Shown: positions 19,151-31,546 of the stretch, one piece after another
Layout of the letters: every line of letters starts with the position of its first letter
Position numbering within the stretch: the stretch's first letter is position 1
Source of the DNA: Paratrimastix pyriformis
Taxonomy: Eukaryota; Preaxostyla; Paratrimastigidae
NCBI GenBank assembly: GCA_027972325.1
Contig: JAPMOS010000303.1
Coordinates: 1-31,546 of the forward strand
Length of the DNA: 31,546 nt
Reading direction: 5' to 3'
Notes under the pieces: model-generated
Databases searched by the model: none
What the model saw: only the letters and a program-made list of their open reading frames with translations
What the model was told of the DNA's origin: nothing
Translations under genes and position numbers: made by a program

Positions 19151-19480
19151 CTCTGCTCCTTCCCTCATGAGGTTGTCCCCTTCGGCGGGGTTTTCCTCCT
19201 TCTTGAGGTTGTCCCCCTTGGGGTTTTCCTCCTCCGTGTCCGTCCCCACCCAGCCGATGTCGCCCAGCGATGCCCCTTGAGGTTGTCCCCGACGGCGGGG
19301 TTTTCCTCCTTCTTGAGGTTGTCCCCCTTCTTGGGGTTTTCCTCCATCGTGTCCATCCCCCACCCAGCCGGTGTCGCCCAGCGATGCCCCTTGAGGTTGT
19401 CCCCGACGGCGGGGTTTTCCTCCTTCTTGAGGTTGTCCCCATCGGGGTTTTCCTCGTACCACTCGGTGAGGTTTGCCTGC
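19150..19480 (-). repeat. Tandem coding repeat in the LINE-2 5' region
   Basis: A 114-bp unit (copies from about 19,268 and 19,382, plus partial copies) contains shorter repeats of GGGGTTTTCCTCC and GAGGTTGTCCCC on the plus strand. On the minus strand it encodes EENP-xx-GDNLKK and GHRWAT-x-AGWG motifs in one frame, open from 19,839. No counterpart exists in LINE-1, which is truncated here. Confidence 0.7.
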
Positions 19481-20919
19481 CACATTTTAGCCAGGTTGTC
19501 CTCGACCCTCTCTGGCCACCCCAGGGTAACGATCCCTAGGGCATCCCGCCGACGTAGCCCAGCGGCCCCTCCTCTCCAGCACCCGCAGGAACCGCTGCGG
19601 GTGTTAAGGGGTCCTGGTTTGACCGTTGACCCTTGACCGGCCCTAGCGTCACCACCAGTCCTACCGAGATCATCGATCTCAGGAAATGAGTAAACTGTAA
19701 CAAATGAATACTCACACAGACCTTCAGACGTCGTCCAAAGTTGCCCATTCATTCGGAGGTTTTGTGCGGATGCAGGCATTGGAGCTCCCATCTGCTGAGT
19801 CCAGTATTGGAATTGGATGACTGAAAAGAGGGTACACACAGACCAACCCCATTCCAGGAAAGCTCAAAACAATAACCAGGCTGCCCTTGACCAGCCTTAA
19901 CAGAATCAGCGGCCACATTCCTAAAAGTTTCTGAAGATGACAAAAAAGAATACCGGAAAGACAGACTCTCTCCCAAAGAACGTGCCGCATCAGCAACATC
20001 CCAGAGAAGGATCTTCCATCTGACCAGACGGTCAGACAGGCATCTCAGGGGCCAGATATCTGAAATTCTAAGGATGAGCCGCTGCCAGACGTCCCAACAA
20101 CCAACAAACCGGTAGTTATTTCCGACACCAGACAGGGCCCACCTCCGAGGCAAAGCACTCTGTCCAGCCGGGAGACTATGATCAAAGCATGATTAGAAAC
20201 TCTCCATCCATCTTCCTCCATCCACAGACCAACGAGACATCGGCTAGACATACCACACCAACCTGAGGGCAGCCGCCACCCAATGCAGCCACCACACCAA
20301 GCCGGCACACCATCCAACCACAGTTGGAAAGTAGGGGCGCTCAGCCCACCAGAAAACGCGGGAGAAAACAGCCATCCCAACCCCGCCAACCCTCCTGATC
20401 CCATCTCTCTCCGTCCACCACCGGCCCCTTCGCCCCTTCCAGAGGCTCCCTCTCCGTACCAGCATTCCCAGTTCTCATTACCAGTCTTTATCCAACCCAG
20501 ACAACCACGCTTCGCCCCTCTCTTTGGATCAACTACATTTACCCCTTATTAATTCCCCACCCCGTTCCCTCCTTGTCTGTGATATCTCCACCCACTCCAA
20601 TTTTACCTTCCACCTCTCTCCACCAATTCCACCATCTGTTCCACCCTCAGTTGCATAATGATTCCCCTCCCATTCCAACCAAGCCCCCACCCCTTCTTCC
20701 TTTTCCCATATCCCCTCGCCCCCTTTCCCTCGTTTTCGGTATTCAATACATCGTGCCCCCAAACAAAACTCGCGATTACACGATCCACCTCTCCAATTGC
20801 GCCCACCCCTTCCATTATTCTCCACCCAGTCCCCTTTCTGCACCCTTTACCAGCTCCCTTCCACTCGTTTTCAGACAGTGCCAACACAGAAGGACAGGGA
20901 GAAATAGGGGGGGGCCGAT
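19481..20919 (-). other. LINE-2 5' region, possible first ORF, no recognised domain
   Basis: G-rich on the minus strand like the LINE body. Several medium-length frames are open in succession: 20,843-20,529, 20,404-20,045, 20,153-19,749 and 19,839-19,165. They are rich in Trp, Gly and Cys (for example WKILLWDVADAARSL and CWDVWQRLILRI). They may be pieces of a broken first ORF, or untranslated. I recognise no RRM, CCHC or coiled coil. Confidence 0.4.
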
Positions 20920-22071
20920 GATCACAGCAGCTGCCCACCCCCACGCACCCGTCCACAACCCGCCCAGCTCCTACACTCACAGCCCGCCCGTATCCGCAAC
21001 AACAACAGCCCCACTTCCTGCCCTCCGCGCCATAGCCCGGGCCCTGGGGACCTCGTCGGTCGGGATGCGGAGGACGAAGCCCCGTCCCACCGCCCCGAAT
21101 CCAAATCGCGATCCTTCAGTTTGATTTGGTCCGGGCGGTGAGACCGCTCGTCGCAAACCACCGCATCACGTCGGCCACCGATCTGCAACCAGCCGGCCGC
21201 AGCACGATGACCGTCTTGCCAGGCACATTCTCGAACTGCTCCGACCGCTCCCCGGCAAAATCGGCCGACGACCCGCCACGACCGATGGCCACACTGGCGG
21301 GCCCCTCACCACACATAGCACACGGAACACCTTCATCATAGGGTCTTGCACCTACCAAGAGATGATCATTCCCAACCCCACCTGACAGACCTTGCCATGA
21401 ACTTGTTTCCCAGTCACAAAGCAGCCAGGATTGGCTTCCCTAATCGCTTTCAGGAGCAACTCCAGGAGAAGTCCCCAACAATCGTAGTGGCTGAGCGCGA
21501 CTCAGGTAATTCCTCCATTCGGTGGTCCAGGATGTCCAATCCCTTCACCCCACAAAACTTGTCCAATAGCTCTAAATCGTCTTCATAGATGAGCACCTCA
21601 AAGGAGGGGTAGGAGCCCTCCACAAGCGGCTCAGCGAATCCATCCCTCTCCATTGCCAATGTCAAGTTTCGATAGTTGGGCGAGGACGAGTCCAGAGGCT
21701 TCTTGAAACGAACCGGAACACGGACTCTCTGCGACAAAAGAGACATCATCCAACAAACTACCAGTAAGACCACGATCACATTGATAGGGCCAGGACCCGA
21801 TGCAGGTCCCCCCCTCACCCCACCACAAAAGCGAAATGTACCGACCTTACCCTCACGTCTCTTTTTGCTCGCAGCCTCCGATTGCGCAACAGCTGCTTCT
21901 GCATCCCGTTTCTTCTCCTCAATCTTCCCGGCTTCTTCCATTTGCTCCATCGTCATCCCAGATTGTTCTTCAGTCTTGTTCATCGGAAAATAGCAAGAGG
22001 CAGCGAGAGAATCAACGCAAAAAACAGGGCAAAGGAATTCAAAACTCGAGGGTCTATGCGACCGGGGGACC
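20920..22071 (-). other. Block with host-like composition at the 5' end of LINE-2
   Basis: A minus-strand frame at 21983-21450 starts MNKTEEQSGMTMEQMEEAG, 88 bases inside the element's 5' border, continues with a charged helix (EEKKRDAEAAVAQSE), then PVRFKKPLD, FEVLIYEDDLELLDKF and LDILDHRMEEL. Coding-like sequence continues in other frames to about 21,120 (LLLKAIREANPG, ARPYDEGVPCAMCGEGP, GKTVIVLRPAGCRSVADVM). A candidate intron lies at about 21,851-21,734, with donor AAG|GTCGGT and acceptor TCGCAG. The purine bias of the LINE stops near 20,920. It could be a host transcript joined to the LINE by template switching, or the true LINE first ORF. No family recognised. Confidence 0.45.
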
Positions 22072-22081
22072 CCCGAGAACG
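22072..22081. repeat. Probable target-site duplication of LINE-2, right copy
   Basis: CCCGAGAACG, identical to 11755-11764. A 10-mer match could arise by chance over 10 kb, but the gene C reading frame continues across it. Confidence 0.7.
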
Positions 22082-22203
22082 TGCCGGTAGCCGATGATGA
22101 CGAAGATGAATGGTTTGCCGGCGATAAATTCGGATGACGACACTGGCAACAACGACTACAACGCCAACCCCCAAGGCGAAGACGAAGACGAAGACGAGTA
22201 ATG
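22082..22203 (+). CDS. Gene C, C-terminal acidic tail
   Basis: Reading on from Pro-Glu-Asn at 11764, this gives VPVADDDEDEWFAGDKFG and then a stop. In the neighbouring frame the same stretch continues as DDDTGNNDYNANPQGEDEDEDE to the TAA at 22201-22203. One single-base shift (a T-run near 22,111 is one candidate site) would join them. Either way the protein ends in an acidic tail, which gene A lacks. Confidence 0.55.
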
Positions 22204-22697
22204 AATCTGGTTCTCTTTTTGATCCGAAATTAGAGGCTCGACGTTTTCTCTCGAAAAAAGGAGGAGGAAGTGCGTCAGGGTGAAGCAAGGTGAAAGTGAA
22301 GCAAGGAGGATTTGGGAGGGTCTGTTCATGAAAACCCGCGGGCCCTCACTACAGACAGGCCGAGTGGGGAGGGTCTGTCCACGAAAACCCGGAGGCCAGA
22401 GCGTCGGGCTTTTTTCTATAGAAATCTCAATGTCTATAGCGTCCACAGAAACCCTGGAACATTCACTTGGCTTGGAGTCAAGGGAGAACGTTGAGGCGAT
22501 GACCGCTCAGATGAGGCAACGATATCATCAATCGAATCCAAATTCCGCTCTTCTGAGGGCTCGGGCAGGGTTTCGATAGCGCTAGACGCTTGCGAAGATG
22601 GTGCTTGCATCAGAAAATCAACCGATCGTTCGCGAATTCAACCAACAGAACAAAAGCAGCGAGTAGCCGCTATAACCCGTCGGACCCATAACCGAGC
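22204..22697. other. Intergenic region between genes C and D
   Basis: No gene seen. It contains two direct repeats of a GGGAGGGTCTGTyCAyGAAA element 53 bp apart (about 22,314 and 22,367), and two CTATAG boxes near 22,417 and 22,434. A purine-rich GAAGCAAGG pair lies near 22,283-22,310. It is presumably the gene D promoter region. Confidence 0.4.
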
Positions 22698-22741
22698 ATG
22701 AAGGGCCGCAAACTGGAAAGGGAAAGGGAAATGGTGAGACA
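22698..22741 (+). CDS. Gene D, first 15 codons, interrupted by an inverted-repeat element
   Basis: The ATG at 22698 opens MKGRKLEREREMVR. The frame is cut at the AGACA that precedes the element and resumes at 26441 with TCGAAAGAGC. Removing the insert and one AGACA gives a continuous 85-codon protein that is strongly basic, with a helical middle (see the 3' part). Confidence 0.65.
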
Positions 22742-22743
22742 GA

Positions 22744-24142
22744 TGAGAAGTTCGGAAACCAGGTTAATTTTGGTGGGTTAACCTGCTTTAACCTGCTTTT
22801 TCAGCTTTTTTTGCTTTTTCGGGCAGCGGTTTCAGCAGGTGCACCATGGTTTTTTCGGTGAACACCTTGTGTTCAACCACTCGTTGCACCTGCTTCTCGC
22901 TTACTTTGAAATAATCATGCCCTTTTCGGGGCTGAAACTTCTCACGGCATCGGCATGTCGACCCGTCCTCCGGTGGGGGAGACGTCCCCAAGGCGCCCCA
23001 ATTTGCTGCTCTTTGGAGAAGCATTTTTGGCAGGATTTTGCTTGGTGAACCTGCTTCGCGGAGGAGCGGCCTCAATGAAGCTGCACCTGCTTTTTCGAGA
23101 AGCATGTTGTGCCCGCTCCCCATTTTCACGACAGGGGGTCAGAAGAAGGTGGCTGACTACAAGGGGCGCCCATCTGTGAAAGGGCACTAGAAACCACTCA
23201 AACAACCGGGGCCCCGGGCCTGAGTGGGGTGCCAATGGGATTGGAGGGTCCCCTTCATGGCCGCCGTCACCCCGGCCGCTGCTCGTCCACGCCGTCCACA
23301 TCTCGGTCCGCTCTTGGCCCCACCTGCCCCCGGTGCCGTTGTCCTCATCGCCTTGTTTCTTGTTTCTCTTATTGCAGCAACGTGACGACCGGCGCCCAGG
23401 TCATTCCGACGGGCTGGGTCCAGTGTGGCGGCCACAGCCACCACCAGAGCCGGATGAGGCGGCCCAGGCGGCTGCGGCCCAGGCGGCTGCGGCCCAGGCG
23501 GCTGCGGCCCAGGCGGCTGCGGCCCAGGCGGATGCGGCCCTAAGCGCGGCCACGGCGCGACTGGCCGAGCCGAGCTGGAGGGCGAGCCGGCCGCGGTGCG
23601 GGCGAGGAAGCCGCGACCGAGGCCCACGCGAGCCGGGTGGCTGCCCTGGCGGGCTGGCCCAGGCCCAGGCGTCCCTGGAGGACTCCCAGGCGGGCGAGCG
23701 GGGCCTGCGGGCCGAGGTGAGCACGGCCACGCGGCGCGGGGCGCAGGCCCGGCAGGCGGCCGGCGAGCTGGCCGCCTGCGCCACCGAGGGTGAGTGCGCC
23801 CAGCTGCGGGCGGCCCTGGCCGAGGCCCAGTCCGAGGCGGCGCGTGCACAGTCCGAGGCGGCGCGTGCCCAGTCCGAGGCGCAGGCGCAGGCGGCGGCGC
23901 AGGCCAAGGCGGCGGCCGAGGGTGCCCAGGCAGCGGCGAGCCTGGCCCAGGCGGAGCGTGCGCTGGCCTGGCTGCGGGACGCCTGGCAGATGCAGGGCGA
24001 GGAGCTGGCCGGCGGCTTCAACGCCGCCGCTACCGATGTGTCTCCAAGTGGGCTACCCTCTCCGAAGCGCGCACCGGGCTGTGGGGGTGATCAAGAGTGC
24101 TCACCCCTTTCGTCTTCTGGTATGGTTGTTCGTGGTGCCGGT
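22744..24142 (+). repeat. Left arm (L) of the inverted repeat
   Basis: Subterminal part (22,770-23,100) rich in AACCTGCTT and CACCTGCTT motifs in both orientations, followed by a gene-like part (23,230-24,050). It is nearly identical to the complement of 24591-25984. The arms differ only by a few bases, mostly homopolymer lengths (near 22,977-23,000, 23,328 and 23,540). Confidence 0.92.
23378..24045 (+). pseudogene. Captured host gene fragment: Ala/Gln/Glu-rich coiled coil (left copy)
   Basis: The fragment starts at a splice acceptor (TTCTCTTATTGCAG|CAACG) inside the element and encodes QRDDRRPG, six AAAAQ repeats, a long Ala/Gln/Arg/Glu coiled coil (ECAQLRAALAEAQSEAAR, ASLAQAERALAWLRDAW) and GEELAGGFNAAATD. 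GC content is far above that of the element's ends. The presence of an intron end means it came from genomic DNA or unspliced RNA rather than from mRNA. Frame shifts near 23,570 and 23,640 break it. The parent gene is not identifiable; generic coiled-coil composition makes homology calls unsafe. Confidence 0.6.
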
Positions 24143-24590
24143 GGGCGTGACCAGCTACAATGTTTGCTGCACCTGCTGCACCTACTTGGGTGCACCTGCT
24201 GCACCTGTTGCACCTACTTGGGTGCACCTGCTGCACCTGGTGCACCTACTTGGGTGCACCTGCTGCACCTGCTGCACCTACTTGGGTGCACCTGCTGAAC
24301 CTGGTGCACCTACTTGGGTGCACCTGCTGCACCTGCTGCACCTACTTTTTCTGCAGCGGGTTAACCTGCTTCGCCGAAAAACAGGTTAACTCCTTCGAAA
24401 ACCTGCTGCACCTGCTTCTCCAAAAACCTGTTTCACCTGCTCTTCCGAAAAGCAGGTTCACCTGGTCCTTTCCGTGGGCCCGCCCCACCTGGGGAGGAGC
24501 TTGCCCGCCCGAGGAGAAGGCGCACCTCAACATGTTGCACCTGGTGCAACCCTGCTTTTTGCAAAAACAAAACAGTTTCCGAACTTCTCA
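24140..24590 (+). repeat. Segment S, first copy, with 32-bp tandem array
   Basis: 451 bp. From about 24,175 to 24,345 it carries six units of a 32-bp repeat built on CCTACTTGGGTGCACCTGC (unit starts 24181, 24213, 24245, 24277, 24309, 24341). GGTGCACC is self-complementary. CACCTG occurs 15 times in the segment. The rest has scattered AACCTGCTT/CAGGTT motifs, ending in the terminal inverted repeat. Confidence 0.9.
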
Positions 24591-25984
24591 ACCGGCACCA
24601 CGAACAACCATACCAGAAGACGAAAGGGGTGAGCACTCTTGATCACCCCCACAGCCCGGTGCGCGCTTCGGAGAGGGTAGCCCACTTGGAGACACATCGG
24701 TAGCGGCGGCGTTGAAGCCGCCGGCCAGCTCCTCGCCCTGCATCTGCCAGGCGTCCCGCAGCCAGGCCAGCGCACGCTCCGCCTGGGCCAGGCTCGCCGC
24801 TGCCTGGGCACCCTCGGCCGCCGCCTTGGCCTGCGCCGCCGCCTGCGCCTGCGCCTCGGACTGGGCACGCGCCGCCTCGGACTGTGCACGCGCCGCCTCG
24901 GACTGGGCCTCGGCCAGGGCCGCCCGCAGCTGGGCGCACTCACCCTCGGTGGCGCAGGCGGCCAGCTCGCCGGCCGCCTGCCGGGCCTGCGCCCCGCGCC
25001 GCGTGGCCGTGCTCACCTCGGCCCGCAGGCCCCGCTCGCCCGCCTGGGAGTCCTCCAGGGACGCCTGGGCCTGGGCCAGCCCGCCAGGGCAGCCACCCGG
25101 CTCGCGTGGGCCTCGGTCGCGGCTTCCTCGCCCGCACCGCGGCCGGCTCGCCCTCCAGCTCGGCTCGGCCAGTCGCGCCGTGGCCGCGCTTAGGCCGCAT
25201 CCGCCTGGGCCGCAGCCGCCTGGGCCGCAGCCGCCTGGGCCGCAGCCGCCTGGGCCGCAGCCGCCTGGGCCGCCTCATCCGGCTCTGGTGGTGGCTGTGG
25301 CCGCCACACTGGACCCAGCCCGTCGGAATGACCTGGGCGCCGGTCGTCACGTTGCTGCAATAAGAGAAACAAGAAACAAGGCGATGAGGACAACGGCACC
25401 GGGGCAGGTGGGGCCAAGAGCGGACCGAGATGTGGACGGCGTGGACGAGCAGCGGCCGGGGTGACGGCGGCCATGAAGGGGACCCTCCAATCCCATTGGC
25501 ACCCCACTCAGGCCCGGGGCCCCGGTTGTTTGAGTGGTTTCTAGTGCCCTTTCACAGATGGGCGCCCCTTGTAGTCAGCCACCTTCTTCTGACCCCCTGT
25601 CGTGAAAATGGGGAGCGGGCACAACATGCTTCTCGAAAAAGCAGGTGCAGCTTCATTGAGGCCGCTCCTCCGCGAAGCAGGTTCACCAAGCAAAATCCTG
25701 CCAAAAATGCTTCTCCAAAGAGCAGCAAATTGGGCGTTTTGGGACGTCTCCCCACCGGAGGACGGGTCGACATGCCGATGCCGTGAGAAGTTTCAGCCCC
25801 GAAAAGGGCATGATTATTTCAAAGTAAGCGAGAAGCAGGTGCAACGAGTGGTTGAACACAAGGTGTTCACCGAAAAAACCATGGTGCACCTGCTGAAACC
25901 GCTGCCCGAAAAAGCAAAAAAAGCTGAAAAAGCAGGTTAAAGCAGGTTAACCCACCAAAATTAACCTGGTTTCCGAACTTCTCA
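24591..25984 (-). repeat. Right arm: L in inverted orientation
   Basis: Reverse complement of 22744-24142, five bases shorter. It starts directly after the first S terminal repeat and itself ends in the same TTCCGAACTTCTCA sequence before the second S begins. Confidence 0.92.
24690..25354 (-). pseudogene. Captured coiled-coil gene fragment (right, inverted copy)
   Basis: The same fragment as 23378-24045 on the opposite strand, with the splice acceptor at 25354/25355. It is not an independent gene; it duplicates the left copy with a few single-base differences. Confidence 0.6.
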
Positions 25985-26435
25985 GGTGGGCGTGACCAGC
26001 TACAATGTTTGCTGCACCTGCTGCACCTACTTGGGTGCACCTGCTGCACCTGTTGCACCTACTTGGGTGCACCTGCTGCACCTGGTGCACCTACTTGGGT
26101 GCACCTGCTGCACCTGCTGCACCTACTTGGGTGCACCTGCTGAACCTGGTGCACCTACTTGGGTGCACCTGCTGCACCTGCTGCACCTACTTTTTCTGCA
26201 GCGGGTTAACCTGCTTCGCCGAAAAACAGGTTAACTCCTTCGAAAACCTGCTGCACCTGCTTCTCCAAAAACCTGTTTCACCTGCTCTTCCGAAAAGCAG
26301 GTTCACCTGGTCCTTTCCGTGGGCCCGCCCCACCTGGGGAGGAGCTTGCCCGCCCGAGGAGAAGGCGCACCTCAACATGTTGCACCTGGTGCAACCCTGC
26401 TTTTTGCAAAAACAAAACAGTTTCCGAACTTCTCA
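25985..26435 (+). repeat. Segment S, second copy
   Basis: Direct copy of 24140-24590 with equal length and no difference I could see, including the six-unit 32-bp array (about 26,020-26,190) and the terminal inverted repeat at 26420-26435. Confidence 0.92.
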
Positions 26436-26440
26436 AGACA

Positions 26441-26653
26441 TCGAAAGAGCAAAAAAGGAGCAAAAAAGGGAGACGACAGGGAAAAGGAGTGGCTCAGAAG
26501 TGCGGAAGAGAGTATAATCAGAGAATGGGATCATAAGACCGTCGCGCAAAGGGTTTTCATCAAAGCCGCGCACGTCAACAAGAAACCAGAGAAACAGACC
26601 AAAAGGCGCTGCGGAGTACAACTTGGACAGGGGGAAGTTCCCAATCCTCTCTG

Positions 26654-26654
<1 letters not shown>
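26441..26654 (+). CDS. Gene D, remainder: small basic protein of unknown function
   Basis: Continues the 22698 frame: RKSKKGAKKGDDREK, EWLRSAEESIIREWDHKT, VAQRVFIKAAHVNKKPEK, then GEVPNPL and the TGA at 26652-26654. The whole protein is 85 residues, Lys/Arg-rich with one amphipathic helix and no membrane segment. The stop overlaps the ARMC2 ATG by one base (TGATG), so this might instead be an upstream exon or leader of ARMC2. Family not recognised. Confidence 0.55.

Positions 26655-31546
<4,892 letters not shown>

Larger units (their letters stand above)
11765..22071 (-). mobile_element. LINE-2: related non-LTR retrotransposon, opposite strand, about 10.3 kb between duplications
   Basis: The 3' end lies at 11765 with a (CA)n tail (GTGTGT on plus) and the same 3' stem-loop as LINE-1. 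Going leftwards in the element's own 3'-to-5' direction: C-terminal methyltransferase-like domain, zinc knuckle, RNase H, RT, APE endonuclease, USP-like domain, leader, a repeat-coding region and a long 5' part. Homology to LINE-1 is clear to about 18.93 kb. The body keeps the strong purine bias of LINE-1's sense strand to about 20.92 kb. The last 1.15 kb (20920-22071) differs and may be a captured transcript. There are many frame breaks in RT, endonuclease and protease, but the C-terminal frame is whole. The exact 5' border is less certain than the 3' border. Confidence 0.85.
22742..26435. mobile_element. Compound terminal-inverted-repeat DNA element with captured gene fragment
   Basis: The outer ends are a perfect 16-bp inverted repeat (TGAGAAGTTCGGAAAC at 22744; its complement ends at 26435). 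Layout: L (22744-24142), S (24140-24590), L inverted (24591-25984), S again in direct orientation (25985-26435, the same 451-bp length). L+S alone (22744-24590) also has the 16-bp inverted ends, so it looks like the basic unit, and the second half is a rearranged copy. AGACA at 22737-22741 and 26436-26440 is a likely 5-bp target duplication, leaving two extra bases on the left. No transposase is encoded, so it is non-autonomous. Superfamily not determined. Confidence 0.75.

Noticed and set aside
2163-22071. LTR retrotransposon or integrated virus
   Set aside because: No LTRs, protease-integrase order or capsid genes were seen. The endonuclease and target duplications are those of LINEs.
21980-22288. 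Minus-strand frame with a Val/Phe-rich membrane-like segment
   Set aside because: The hydrophobic run is the complement of the acidic GAA/GAC codons of the gene C tail, and the frame crosses the LINE-2 border.
24140-24345. CRISPR-like regular array
   Set aside because: The 32-bp units are contiguous with no unique spacers, in a eukaryotic transposon.
22744-25984. Long palindrome dismissed as a simple hairpin-read artefact
   Set aside because: A plain fold-back read would not add a direct second copy of S, a matching outer inverted end and a 5-bp duplication that restores gene D. An artefact in the inner part is still possible and is noted as a test.

Overview
The window is eukaryotic nuclear DNA. 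It holds spliced host genes with short GT...AG introns, microsatellite-filled introns, two long non-LTR retrotransposons (LINEs) and a DNA-transposon-like element with terminal inverted repeats. The one host gene I can name is ARMC2 (right end), an axonemal armadillo protein, so the organism builds motile flagella. GC-rich exons, short introns and unusual repeats suggest a free-living flagellate protist. A preaxostylan metamonad such as Paratrimastix is only a guess.

Layout. 1-690: a 138-bp satellite. 747-10218: host gene A (disordered Pro/Glu/Thr-rich exon, short intron, folded exon), split in exon 2 by LINE-1 (2163-9637, plus strand, 11-bp target duplication). 10557-22203: gene C, a tandem paralogue of A, split near its end by LINE-2 (11765 to about 22071, minus strand, probable 10-bp target duplication). 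22698-26654: a small basic gene D, split by a compound inverted-repeat element (22742-26435) that carries a captured coiled-coil gene fragment. 26654-31546: ARMC2, ten exons visible and running off the right edge. All three small host genes are therefore interrupted, and in each case removing the insert plus one target copy restores an open frame.

Most notable system. Both LINEs share one unusual order of domains: a ubiquitin-specific-protease-like (peptidase C19) domain, AP endonuclease, reverse transcriptase, RNase H, a CCHC-like zinc knuckle, then a C-terminal domain of about 300 residues that resembles phage-type Dam N6-adenine methyltransferases. They also share a 3' stem-loop and a (CA)n tail.

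Second notable signal. Nearly all introns I can place by reading frame (ARMC2, genes A and C, and one more candidate) begin GTC, commonly GTCCGT or GTCTGT, rather than GTRAGT.

Caution: many frame breaks, in host genes and LINEs alike, sit in homopolymer runs. Residual long-read sequencing error is a live alternative to real mutation throughout.
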